Assembly (NCBI GenBank): GCA_964489835.1
Contig: CAZBBC010000029.1
Location: forward strand, 1-36,711
DNA: 36,711 nucleotides
Source of the DNA: CAZBBC01 sp964489835
GTDB taxonomy: Bacteria; Calditrichota; Calditrichia; JAJRVZ01
Reading direction: 5' to 3'
Numbering within the stretch: the first letter of the stretch is position 1; every line of letters begins with the position of its first letter. Below are positions 17,128-24,980 of this stretch, one piece after another. Below the pieces are notes generated by a model, which did not search any database, had not been told where the DNA came from, and worked only from the letters and a program-made list of their open reading frames with translations. Position numbers and translations under genes: made by a program.

Positions 17128-18144
17128 ATGAGTAAAATCAGAATTGCATTAGCAGGCGCGGGGGGAATCTCTCAGATTGTCCGTATACCGGTCTTAAAGA
17201 AAATGGAGGATGTAGAACTTGTTGCCATCTGTGATCTTGATGAAGCGAAGGTAAGTTTTATTGCCGATAAATATGATATCCCACGGGTATACTTTGATAT
17301 AGAGAACCTGTTAAATCGCGAAGAGCTGGATGGTATTTTTATCTGCACACCAAATAACTTCCACTATCCCATGGTGCTCGCCTGTTTGGAAAAGGGAATA
17401 CCAACGCTTGTTGAAAAGCCATTGGCTCTTAATGCGAAGCAAGCCATAAGAATTGAAGAAAAAGTACGGGAAAGCAATACATTGCTCGTGGTCGGGATGA
17501 ATTATCGTTTCCGAGAAGATGCTATGGTTCTCAAAGAGTTCATAGAGGAAAATGAAATAGGACAGCCTTATTATGTAAAAGCGGGCTGGTTGAGGCACTG
17601 GAGCAGACCGAAATTACAAAATTGGTTAACGGATAAACGAATTTCCGGTGGCGGGGTAATTATGGATATGGGAATTCAGCTGATTGATCTTTCTCTCTGG
17701 TTACTCAACCGACCAAAAATAAAAAGTGTACGATCATTCACTTATAATTTGTTCATGGAAGGAAATGTAGAAGATGCGGCTTTGTCCATCATTGAGACTG
17801 AGAATAATGCTGTTATTAATGTTGAGGTTGCCTGGCGAATGCATTTGGAAAAAGATCTGAACTATACCCATATTTTTGGTAAAGAAGGTGGCGTATTCAT
17901 GAATCCCCTTCGATTGTCCAAAGAATTACATGGCAAGTTGGTCAATGTTACGCCTATAGATCACGAATCAAATGTGGATGTATTTAAGAAATCATTTGAA
18001 AATGAAATACGAAATTTTATCAATGCTATTAAGGGAGAAGAAAAAGCGGTAACACCTGTGGAAGATGGCGTATACATTATGAAAATCATCGATTCGATTT
18101 ATCAATCCGCAAAACTTGGAAAACAGATTGACCTTAGTGAATAA
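17128..18144 (+). CDS. Gfo/Idh/MocA-family NAD(P)-dependent oxidoreductase
   Basis: Sugar- or cyclitol-type dehydrogenase family. The N-terminal Rossmann fold shows GAGGISQ near residue 10, the acidic AICDLDE strand that typically selects NAD(H), CTPNNFH and the family EKPLALN motif near residue 97. The C-terminal half is the usual alpha/beta substrate domain, with GGGVIMDMGIQLIDLSLWL carrying the conserved Asp and His-equivalent region (here GIQLID rather than the common G-H-xxD, so the usual histidine appears replaced by Gln). 338 aa is typical. I prefer ATG 17128, behind AAAGGG, over TTG 17122. The substrate is unknown. lnt follows with overlapping ends, so it may belong to an envelope-related transcript. 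Confidence 0.85.
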   Translation: MSKIRIALAGAGGISQIVRIPVLKKMEDVELVAICDLDEAKVSFIADKYDIPRVYFDIENLLNREELDGIFICTPNNFHYPMVLACLEKGIPTLVEKPLALNAKQAIRIEEKVRESNTLLVVGMNYRFREDAMVLKEFIEENEIGQPYYVKAGWLRHWSRPKLQNWLTDKRISGGGVIMDMGIQLIDLSLWLLNRPKIKSVRSFTYNLFMEGNVEDAALSIIETENNAVINVEVAWRMHLEKDLNYTHIFGKEGGVFMNPLRLSKELHGKLVNVTPIDHESNVDVFKKSFENEIRNFINAIKGEEKAVTPVEDGVYIMKIIDSIYQSAKLGKQIDLSE

Positions 18145-19738
18145 GGATTCCCGAAAAGATCTCAGAGATGTGCTATTATCTTCCATCTTCTTCGTTTTGT
18201 CATACGCCCCCAGCCCATTTGGGTTTTTTATCTATATCGCTTTAATTCCTCAAATTTACCTCTGTAAAAGACATAAACCCCTAATGGCAATCAGTTATGG
18301 ATATTTAATTGGTTTAATTGTCAACTTTGTCACGCTGTACTGGTTATTTTTTTATGCCGGCCTGGGCTTTTCAATCATCGTTATACTAAATGCATTACAA
18401 TTTGCCATATTTGCAGGCACCCTGTCCTATCTGTTTGATAAAAACCAAAAACTTGCCTTTATTTCTTTTCCCTTTCTATGGACATTCCTTGAATATATCC
18501 GACAATTCGGAGATCTGGCATTTAACTGGCTTAATATCGCTTATACCCAATCCTACTATCTGTATCTTATACAGTATCTAGAATTCACTGGTATCTCGGG
18601 AGTCGTTCTCTGGATTTGTTTTATAAATTTATCTCTGTATTTTATTTGGGCCTATCGGAGAAACATGATCCTGATGTTGAAATGGGGATTATCTCTGTTT
18701 TTATTATTTATCATTCCTTTGTTATATGGATTTAGCCAATTAAACGGATATCCTTCTGCTGATGGAATCTCTGTGTCTTATGTCCAACCGAATATTCAGC
18801 CACAGTTAAAGTGGTCCGAGGCCTTTCAACGAAAAAATCTGCAAATTTTAATGACCAGTACGGATAGTATTCTTGTTACCGATCCCGATCTGGTCATCTG
18901 GCCTGAGACGAGTATTCCCTATTTTTTAAAGAGTAAAAAAAGTGAGTATGATTTTCTGGTCCGACACATCGAGGAAAAAAATTATTATCTGTTGGCAGGT
19001 ACGATTGATTTTTCTCAGATCAACAACCGAATATATAAACACAATGCAGCCTATTTTTTCAGCCCCGGTGATTCAGCGGTATCTATCTATCGAAAACTAT
19101 TACTGGTTCCAGTTGAAGAAGCATATCCTTATGAAAAATATTTACCCGAATGGATCATTGGATCTGCAGGAAAATCATTAATGCCCGGTGATAAGCCGGT
19201 TTCTTTTACTCTACATACAATACCCTATCATGTGCAATATAATGGAGAAGACTGGCAAGTGTTGGGAAAGAAGGAGACAAAAGAATCTTATAAGATAGCG
19301 ACGGTTATCTGTTATGAATCTATATTTCCGAATATCGTACAGCAATTTTTTCGCCAGAGCAGTGAAATGTTAGTTATTATTAGCAACGATGCCTGGTTTG
19401 GTAATACCTCGCAGCCATTTCAGCATTTACAATCAGCCGTGTTTCGGGCGATAGAACAACGAACTTCGGTTATAAGGTGTGCGAATACAGGAATATCCTC
19501 GTTTATAGATCCTTATGGCAGGCATTTTTATGATTCAAACATTTCTGAAAGAGCAATGGCACAAAAGATAATGCCGATGCGTCAAAAAGATACATTTTAT
19601 TCGCAAAATGGTGATTTGATAGGGATATTTAGTGGTATCTTACTTTTTTCTTTTTTAATTTTGACCGCTCGATTTACAAAAGGGCTTATCAAGTTGATCC
19701 ATGTTAGGCTATTACAACCAAAAACTTTGTTATTTTAA
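18116..19738 (+). CDS. lnt: Apolipoprotein N-acyltransferase
   Basis: Inner-membrane enzyme that adds the third acyl chain to lipoproteins before their export to the outer membrane. About six hydrophobic segments fill the first ~215 residues, followed by a periplasmic nitrilase domain. The catalytic triad is recognisable: E264 in IWPETSIP, K327 in YRKLLLVPVEE and C399 in VICYESIF. The usual LVPFGE reads LVPVEE here. Length (about 540 aa) is normal. The listed TTG start overlaps the oxidoreductase gene by 29 bp and has no good ribosome-binding site; TTG 18128 or GTG 18137 are equally possible. Its presence means the organism makes triacylated lipoproteins, consistent with BamD nearby. Confidence 0.9.
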   Translation: MENRLTLVNKDSRKDLRDVLLSSIFFVLSYAPSPFGFFIYIALIPQIYLCKRHKPLMAISYGYLIGLIVNFVTLYWLFFYAGLGFSIIVILNALQFAIFAGTLSYLFDKNQKLAFISFPFLWTFLEYIRQFGDLAFNWLNIAYTQSYYLYLIQYLEFTGISGVVLWICFINLSLYFIWAYRRNMILMLKWGLSLFLLFIIPLLYGFSQLNGYPSADGISVSYVQPNIQPQLKWSEAFQRKNLQILMTSTDSILVTDPDLVIWPETSIPYFLKSKKSEYDFLVRHIEEKNYYLLAGTIDFSQINNRIYKHNAAYFFSPGDSAVSIYRKLLLVPVEEAYPYEKYLPEWIIGSAGKSLMPGDKPVSFTLHTIPYHVQYNGEDWQVLGKKETKESYKIATVICYESIFPNIVQQFFRQSSEMLVIISNDAWFGNTSQPFQHLQSAVFRAIEQRTSVIRCANTGISSFIDPYGRHFYDSNISERAMAQKIMPMRQKDTFYSQNGDLIGIFSGILLFSFLILTARFTKGLIKLIHVRLLQPKTLLF

Positions 19739-19754
19739 CAACGTTTTAAAAAAG

Positions 19755-19892
19755 ACAAATAACAAATCACAAATATCAAATAAAATCCAAATCACAATTC
19801 AAGAAATTCATTCGATTAAATTTCGGTCATTAGTATTTTGAAAATTGATTATTATTTGGATTTTGTAATTTGTCATTTGATATTTGATTGTA
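19755..19892 (+). repeat. 140-bp dispersed repeat, copy A
   Basis: AT-rich element starting near AAATAACAAATCACAAATATC and ending TCATTTGATATTTG. Copies B (24254-24396, inverted) and C (31149-31290) share the core TTTTGAAAATTGATTATTATTTGGA or its complement. The ends are complementary (CAAATATCAAAT with ATTTGATATTTG), so it resembles a small MITE-like element. It fills most of the lnt to 210-aa gene spacer. Confidence 0.75.
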
Positions 19893-19966
19893 GCAATATG
19901 CTGCGCTATGAATAGATCCGATTAAATACATAGGTCTTTTTTTTGATAATATAGCACTTACTCTGA

Positions 19967-20599
19967 ATGATAATGAAAATTCTATTGAGTCTTTTTATTA
20001 TTTTTTTTTATGTTTTTAATGATGAAACCATTGTCAGCAACACATCGAATATCAGTATTATTGATAGCTTAACAATTTCACTGATAGTGGGAGATTTGAA
20101 GAGTCTTCAAAGTGACAATGAGGATTCTCTGGCGATTGATGCATCCGGGCTTGATCGGGAAGTGGGAGGTTATCTGAAGGTCCTGCTTGGAAATATTGCA
20201 ACGGAAAAATCTTTTAAAGTGTTTCGAAACTATAATTCAGCTTCGTCGTTTCAAGGATTGGTACTGGTATTTCATTTATTCGATATCGGTATTGAATATT
20301 CTGAACCTTTCGAAAATGCGTTTTTAGGTGAAAATTATGTCAACCGAAAAATTTCCATTGAACTTAAAGGACAAATATATTCTGCCCGTTCAGATATCAT
20401 TAAGGCAGCATTAGATAAAGAAATCAGTTATACGGATGTGATACTCTATGAAGACATTGAATGGTTAGAACATTCGGTGTATGAATTTACTACGGGAATG
20501 AGAAGGAATTACTCATTCTGGGATAAATATTTTGAGCCCGCATTGGCTATAACTTCAGTGGCAGTCATGGTTTATCTTTTTTTTACACAAAGGACATAA
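19967..20599 (+). CDS. Uncharacterised 210-aa protein with hydrophobic N- and C-termini
   Basis: I do not recognise a family. Residues 1-18 form a strongly hydrophobic signal-like segment (KILLSLFIIFFYVF). The middle (about 20-185) is a mixed alpha/beta region without cysteines or evident catalytic motif. Residues ~190-206 form a second hydrophobic helix (ALAITSVAVMVYLFF) close to a TQRT end, so the protein may be anchored at its C-terminus with the bulk on the periplasmic side. It lies 8 bp upstream of bamD in a run with lnt and nadD, which suggests an envelope role, possibly in outer-membrane assembly. It does not look like LptE. Start may be ATG 19967 or 19973; neither has a strong ribosome-binding site. 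Confidence 0.7.
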   Translation: MIMKILLSLFIIFFYVFNDETIVSNTSNISIIDSLTISLIVGDLKSLQSDNEDSLAIDASGLDREVGGYLKVLLGNIATEKSFKVFRNYNSASSFQGLVLVFHLFDIGIEYSEPFENAFLGENYVNRKISIELKGQIYSARSDIIKAALDKEISYTDVILYEDIEWLEHSVYEFTTGMRRNYSFWDKYFEPALAITSVAVMVYLFFTQRT

Positions 20600-20607
20600 G
20601 AGGAAGT

Positions 20608-21393
20608 ATGGGAATACAAGTGACCAAATTCATAATTGTCATTTTACTTATATCATTGATATGGCTGGGGTGTTCAGGACGTCAACCTGAAAGTACCTGG
20701 ACGGCTGAAGAATACTTTAAATACGCCAAAGAATTATACGATGATGAGGATTATTTCGAATGTACCAATGAATTTACGATTATAATATTGAGATTTGCCG
20801 GCAGTTCAGTTGCCGATAGTGCCCAGTATTACCTGGGTATGTCTCATTATAATATGAGTGAATATATAATTTCTGCCGCTGAATTTTCAAAATTAGTCAA
20901 CAATATGCCACAAAGCCCTTTGGTTCCTGATGCCCAATATATGCTCGGGATGAGTTATTATGAAATGTCTCCCCGGCCAGCACTTGATCAGGAATATACA
21001 CTAAAAGCTCTTAAAGCATTTCAGATATTTGTCGAAGATTTTCCAATCCATGAAAAAAGGGAGATGGTGGACAAAAAACTCCTCGAACTCCGAGAAAAGC
21101 TGGCACAAAAAGCCTTTTTAAATGCTGAGCTCTATCGCAAAATGCTCAGACCGAAATCAAGTATCATTTACTATGATATCGTACTGGAGCGTTACTATGA
21201 TACTACCTGGGCAGATGATGCTTTATTCGGTAAAGCATTGACGTATATGGATATGGAGGAGTGGCAAAATGCAAGAGAACAAGTACTCATCCTAAAAGAC
21301 AAATTCCCGCAGACAGATCTTGGCGCCAAAGTTGAACGAGCAATGCATAAAATTTCTTTCAACATTGACCCTGTTGATGAGAATGAAGAATAG
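20608..21393 (+). CDS. bamD: Outer membrane protein assembly factor BamD-like lipoprotein
   Basis: Lipoprotein partner of BamA in beta-barrel protein insertion. A signal peptide (1-21) ends in WLGC, with C22 the likely lipidated residue (Trp rather than the usual Leu at -3). Five TPR-like units follow (about 30-245): ECTNEFTIIILRFAGSS, DSAQYYLGMSHYNMSEY and similar repeats are typical. 261 aa matches the family. A GAGGA site precedes ATG 20608. Neighbours lnt and nadD, and the hydrophobic-ended 210-aa protein just upstream, form an envelope-biased cluster. Other TPR lipoproteins cannot be excluded, but length and repeat pattern favour BamD. Confidence 0.85.
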   Translation: MGIQVTKFIIVILLISLIWLGCSGRQPESTWTAEEYFKYAKELYDDEDYFECTNEFTIIILRFAGSSVADSAQYYLGMSHYNMSEYIISAAEFSKLVNNMPQSPLVPDAQYMLGMSYYEMSPRPALDQEYTLKALKAFQIFVEDFPIHEKREMVDKKLLELREKLAQKAFLNAELYRKMLRPKSSIIYYDIVLERYYDTTWADDALFGKALTYMDMEEWQNAREQVLILKDKFPQTDLGAKVERAMHKISFNIDPVDENEE

Positions 21394-21399
21394 ATATAA

Positions 21400-22005
21400 A
21401 TGCGGATAGGTCTTTACGGTGGTACTTTTGATCCACCACACAATGCCCATTTAAAATTAGCGGAATGGGTGAGACAAAAACTTCGACTGGATTATATATA
21501 TTTCATTCCTGCGGCAAAACATGCCTTTAAGAAGAATTCCCATCTTTCCCCGGAAGATATCAGAGTCAAAATGGTAGAGGCGGCAGTAAGCGAGAACAGA
21601 CACTTCAGACTTAGTCGTATTGAGATGGATAGAATCGGTATCTCTTATACTGTGGATACCATTCGTGATTTTTCGCAATATGAAAACATACCGGCTGCAA
21701 AACTATACTACATCATGGGCATTGATAATCTGGCCGAATTCCACCGCTGGAAAGATCCTGAATCCATTACAAAATTGGTAAAGGTTGTCGTCATTCGCCG
21801 CTCAGCGCCTGATAATAAAAGCATAATGAGCAGGTACAGGAAAAAAGTAATGTTCTTAGCCTCGCCGATCCTTGATATCTCGGCAACAGAAATCAGAGAA
21901 ATGGTTAAAAATGGATTGGATATTTCTGATTATGTTCCACCCGCTGTCAATAAAATCATTCACGACTATGGATTGTACCAGGATCTGCAGTCAACAAATC
22001 CTTAA
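21400..22005 (+). CDS. nadD: Nicotinate-nucleotide adenylyltransferase
   Basis: Transfers AMP from ATP to nicotinate mononucleotide, giving deamido-NAD. The nucleotidyltransferase signature GGTFDPPHNAH (7-17) with H14 and H17, the MGIDNLAEFHRW stretch and the ISATEIR motif near residue 160 are all present. 201 aa is normal. It starts 6 bp after bamD and is the last gene before a strong terminator at 22044-22076. A nitrilase-family amidase with some resemblance to NAD synthetase glutaminase domains follows after the terminator, but the synthase domain is not in the window. Confidence 0.95.
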   Translation: MRIGLYGGTFDPPHNAHLKLAEWVRQKLRLDYIYFIPAAKHAFKKNSHLSPEDIRVKMVEAAVSENRHFRLSRIEMDRIGISYTVDTIRDFSQYENIPAAKLYYIMGIDNLAEFHRWKDPESITKLVKVVVIRRSAPDNKSIMSRYRKKVMFLASPILDISATEIREMVKNGLDISDYVPPAVNKIIHDYGLYQDLQSTNP

Positions 22006-22043
22006 AAAACTGATCCTTTCCTCTTAAAAACTCACCCCCTGAT

Positions 22044-22077
22044 CCACTCTCTTGGTAAGAGAGTGGGAATTTTTTTA
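22044..22077 (+). terminator. Strong rho-independent terminator after nadD
   Basis: A perfect 10-bp stem (22044-22053 with 22057-22066) around a GGT loop is followed, after GAA, by seven T residues. It closes the lnt/bamD/nadD transcript. Confidence 0.9.
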
Positions 22078-22263
22078 TCATGAGAACTAATAATACAAAA
22101 TTTCTTCTAGGTGCATCAAATAAATGACTACCCTGGTGGATCAAATCACCACTGATCCCCGAATCGACTGCTATTGATAGGCACTACTTCAAACGTTTGT
22201 ATTTATCACCTGTAGAATGTAAATTAAACTTTCATAGAAATAAGTCAATCAACCCCACACCAC

Positions 22264-23133
22264 ATGATGCAAGAAAAGAACAAATTAAGGGTCTCTCTGG
22301 CACAGATTAATCCCAGATTGGCTGATATTGAAGCGAATTTGGAAAAACATCTTTCCTTTATTGAGAAAGCGATTGAGGAGAAGGCAGATGTTGTTCTGTT
22401 CCCGGAATTATCTCTTACCGGCTATTCACTTAAAGATGCGGTATATGATGTGGCGATGAAATACGATGATGAAAGATTGCATCCCTTGTATGATGCCAGT
22501 AAGAAGGTAAGCATCTGTTTAGGTATGGTTGAGCTTACGGATGGATTTGAGGCAAAAAACACAAATTTATTTCTTGAAAATGGAGAAGCGATCGCCCGTC
22601 ATCGCAAGGTTTATCTTCCCACCTATGGTGTTTATGAAGAAAAGCGTTATTTTACCGCTGGCAATCGTTTCCGGGCATTTGACAGTAAACACGGCCGTTT
22701 TGGCATGCTTATCTGTGAAGATATATGGCATCCTTCTTCAGCCGCCATATTAACTCTCGATGGCGCCTTAACGATTTTTGTTAATTCTTCAGGCATCCTT
22801 CGGGGAGTACATGAGCATAAAAAACCGGAAAATATTCAGATCTGGGAAAATCTGAACAAAACTTCGGCTCATTTATTTACAAGTTACCTGGTTTTTTGTA
22901 ATCGTGTCGGCACTGAGGATGGTTTGATGTTCTGGGGCGGTTCAGAAATTGTGGATCCGCATGGAAAGATTGTCATAAAAGCCCCATATTTTAAGGAATG
23001 TCTGATTACAGCTGAGATTGACTGGCTCATGCTCAAACACGCCAGAGTACATACGACGTATCTGAGTGATGAACGTTTGGATATTGTCATTGAAGAGCTG
23101 CAGCGTATTGCGAGAATTGCAAAAGACTATTAG
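22264..23133 (+). CDS. Carbon-nitrogen hydrolase (nitrilase superfamily)
   Basis: Cytoplasmic C-N hydrolase with the full Glu-Lys-Cys triad: E48 in FPELSLTGY, K115 in HRKVYLPTYG and C151 in LICEDIWHP. 289 aa is the usual length for stand-alone amidases. LICEDIW and YGVYEEKRYF recall the glutaminase domain of NAD synthetases, but the C-terminal synthase domain is missing, so a separate amidase or a free-standing glutaminase is possible. The substrate is unknown. ATG 22264 and 22267 are adjacent, and neither has a visible Shine-Dalgarno site. The REC-PATAN-REC gene follows 36 bp after the stop. Confidence 0.85.
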   Translation: MMQEKNKLRVSLAQINPRLADIEANLEKHLSFIEKAIEEKADVVLFPELSLTGYSLKDAVYDVAMKYDDERLHPLYDASKKVSICLGMVELTDGFEAKNTNLFLENGEAIARHRKVYLPTYGVYEEKRYFTAGNRFRAFDSKHGRFGMLICEDIWHPSSAAILTLDGALTIFVNSSGILRGVHEHKKPENIQIWENLNKTSAHLFTSYLVFCNRVGTEDGLMFWGGSEIVDPHGKIVIKAPYFKECLITAEIDWLMLKHARVHTTYLSDERLDIVIEELQRIARIAKDY

Positions 23134-23169
23134 TATTTCGAACATACAAGTTTGAAGGAGTTTGATGCT

Positions 23170-24231
23170 ATGCTTTTTATAATAAGTGCGCCAGATAAGG
23201 AAGTAAACGGTCTTCAGGATCAATTAAAAATAAAGGGCTTCACCTCGGCCACATTCGATAATATATTTGAATGCAAAAAACGGGCAGCAAAAGAAACACC
23301 GGTGCTGCTCCTGGTGGCGGATAATTTTAAGGAGAAGAGCATTGCTGATTTAATGAGTTCACTGAGGAAAATTGACGGAATGAAAGAGATCCCTATCATC
23401 GCACTGATTATGGGTGACAGAAAAAATAGTGTTATTGATTTTTTTGAGGAAGGAGCCGTAGATGCTGTTTACCAGCCCTTCAATATTGAAGAGGTAGTGG
23501 CGAGAATAAATCTTAGGATCATTGAGTCTCGTTTTCAGCATCATTTTACTTCAAATGAATTTTTCTGGAATGAGGCCCAGGAAAAAGATCAGGGTAAGCG
23601 GACGGGTATTTTTAGATTTTATGATGTGAATAACACAGAAATCGGAAATATCATGGTCAAGGATGGACGTGTCGTATCGGCCGCCTATGGTTCCCTGATT
23701 AAAGAGGACGCTTTTTTACAGCTGACATGTAATGAAGAATTAAGATTTGTGTTTGAAGATACTGAGGATGTTCCGGTGGCTAATGTCAACGAAAGCATTA
23801 CCAATCTGCTCATGGAAGCAGCCAAACTTAAGGATGAAATTAAAAAGCAGGAAGGTGATAATCCGGAAGATACAAAAGTCCTGGTCATTGATGATAACAG
23901 AATTGCCCGAATCATGGCCAGTCGTGCCGTAAAGAAAATGGGTTTTGAGTGCAAGGTAACCGGGCCGGAGGAAATGACTGTCCGGTTTATGGCGAATTTC
24001 GCCCCTCAATTGATTGTTGTTAATTATGAGGATGCGGAAGCAATTATGAATATGTTGTGGCCCAAGCCGCGAACGGAAAATGATATCCCAATAATTATTT
24101 ATTGCGATGAAGATGTGAATGATATAAATTTTACCAGTATTAAAAATCATCATGTGAGTGCGACAGTTTACAAGAAAAAATTTCATGATGAAGTCAAATC
24201 TCTGTTTGAGAAAGTGAATATATTAAAATAA
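23170..24231 (+). CDS. REC-PATAN(DUF4388)-REC protein with two degenerate receivers
   Basis: Predicted cytoplasmic signalling adaptor of 353 aa. Order: receiver-like domain (1-115) without the N-terminal acidic pair or phospho-aspartate (expected site is Ala in LLLVAD); a DUF4388/PATAN-like domain (about 135-225; GNIMVKDGRVVSAAYG); and a second receiver (about 235-353) that keeps IDD and a late Lys but has Asn (N285, IVVNYED) at the phosphorylation site. Neither receiver should accept phosphate, so it probably works by protein-protein contact. I chose ATG 23170 since AAGGAG (23155-23160) lies upstream at usable spacing; the TTG at 23152 would place that site inside the gene. A second PATAN regulator with an intact aspartate is at 33886-34617. 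Confidence 0.8.
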   Translation: MLFIISAPDKEVNGLQDQLKIKGFTSATFDNIFECKKRAAKETPVLLLVADNFKEKSIADLMSSLRKIDGMKEIPIIALIMGDRKNSVIDFFEEGAVDAVYQPFNIEEVVARINLRIIESRFQHHFTSNEFFWNEAQEKDQGKRTGIFRFYDVNNTEIGNIMVKDGRVVSAAYGSLIKEDAFLQLTCNEELRFVFEDTEDVPVANVNESITNLLMEAAKLKDEIKKQEGDNPEDTKVLVIDDNRIARIMASRAVKKMGFECKVTGPEEMTVRFMANFAPQLIVVNYEDAEAIMNMLWPKPRTENDIPIIIYCDEDVNDINFTSIKNHHVSATVYKKKFHDEVKSLFEKVNILK

Positions 24232-24253
24232 ATAACAGCACGGCCCAAAGCTG

Positions 24254-24396
24254 AAAACAAATATCAAATGACAATCTACAAAATCCAAATAATATTCAAT
24301 TTTCAAAGTTCCAATAAGCAAAATTCAATTCATTGAATATTTGAAATTGTGATTTGGAAATTATTTGATATTTGTGATTTGTGATTTGTTATTTTC
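24254..24396 (-). repeat. 140-bp dispersed repeat, copy B (inverted)
   Basis: Reverse-oriented relative of the elements at 19755-19892 and 31149-31290. It begins CTGAAAACAAATATCAAATGAC, the complement of the right end of the others, and ends in TTTGTGATTTGTTATTT. It separates the REC-PATAN-REC gene from accB and may carry or displace the accB promoter. Confidence 0.75.
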
Positions 24397-24476
24397 AAAG
24401 TAATCTTTATCTTCCCAATGATCCGTCAATGTGGAGAAAGATAGTTTTTAGCGGCCATAGCTTAAAAGGAGGCTTG

Positions 24477-24977
24477 ATGGAGATCAAAGAGATCCGCCAG
24501 CTTATTAAACTTGTTGAGAATGCTGATATTAGTGAAATTGAGATCATAGAGGAAGGTAAAAAAGTCAGAATTTCAAAAAACAGCAAGAATTCTTCAGAAT
24601 CATATATTATGAATCCTCTGCCGATGGGTTCTTATCAACCAGGCGTTCCCATGTCTACGCCGGCTGTTCCTGTACCTGCTGGCGCTGAAATCCCCATGTC
24701 AGAATCCACAGGGATTTCGACTGAAGAGACATCCGCAAACTATCATGAAGTGCGCTCACCGATGGTTGGTACGTTTTATCGATCACCGGCTCCGGATGCA
24801 GATGCTTATATTGAAGTAGGACAAATGGTTGAAGTTGGAACAACCTTGTGTATAATTGAGGCAATGAAATTAATGAATGAATTTGAATCCGAATATGCCG
24901 GAAAAATAAGCAAAATATTGGTAGAAAATGCACAACCGGTTGAATACAACCAGGTACTCTTCCTTATTGAAAAATAG
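24477..24977 (+). CDS. accB: Acetyl-CoA carboxylase biotin carboxyl carrier protein
   Basis: Biotin carrier of acetyl-CoA carboxylase, first step of fatty acid synthesis. The 166 residues start with the AccB-specific EIRQLIKLVENADISEIEI segment, followed by a Pro/Ala/Met-rich linker (about 45-85) and a biotinyl domain (92-166) with EAMKLMNE; K131 is the biotinylation site. The thumb-like loop between the strands (SPAPDADAY) is typical. ATG 24477, just after AAGGAGG, is the start; an upstream in-frame extension is non-homologous and partly repeat DNA. Unusually, accC does not follow directly: a histidine kinase, a response regulator and a lipoprotein gene lie between them on the same strand. 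Confidence 0.95.
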   Translation: MEIKEIRQLIKLVENADISEIEIIEEGKKVRISKNSKNSSESYIMNPLPMGSYQPGVPMSTPAVPVPAGAEIPMSESTGISTEETSANYHEVRSPMVGTFYRSPAPDADAYIEVGQMVEVGTTLCIIEAMKLMNEFESEYAGKISKILVENAQPVEYNQVLFLIEK

Positions 24978-24980
24978 TGA

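Noticed and set aside
22134..22151. Operator-like TGGTG..CACCA inverted repeat before the nitrilase gene
   Set aside because: The stem is only 5 bp and far from the start codon; such pairs are common by chance.
22264..23133. Glutamine-dependent NAD synthetase
   Set aside because: Only the nitrilase-like domain is present; the ATP-binding synthase domain with SGGxDS is absent and the next gene is unrelated.
24381..24476. Upstream extension of accB
   Set aside because: The extra 32 residues do not look like AccB and partly overlap repeat DNA; AAGGAGG just before 24477 marks the real start.
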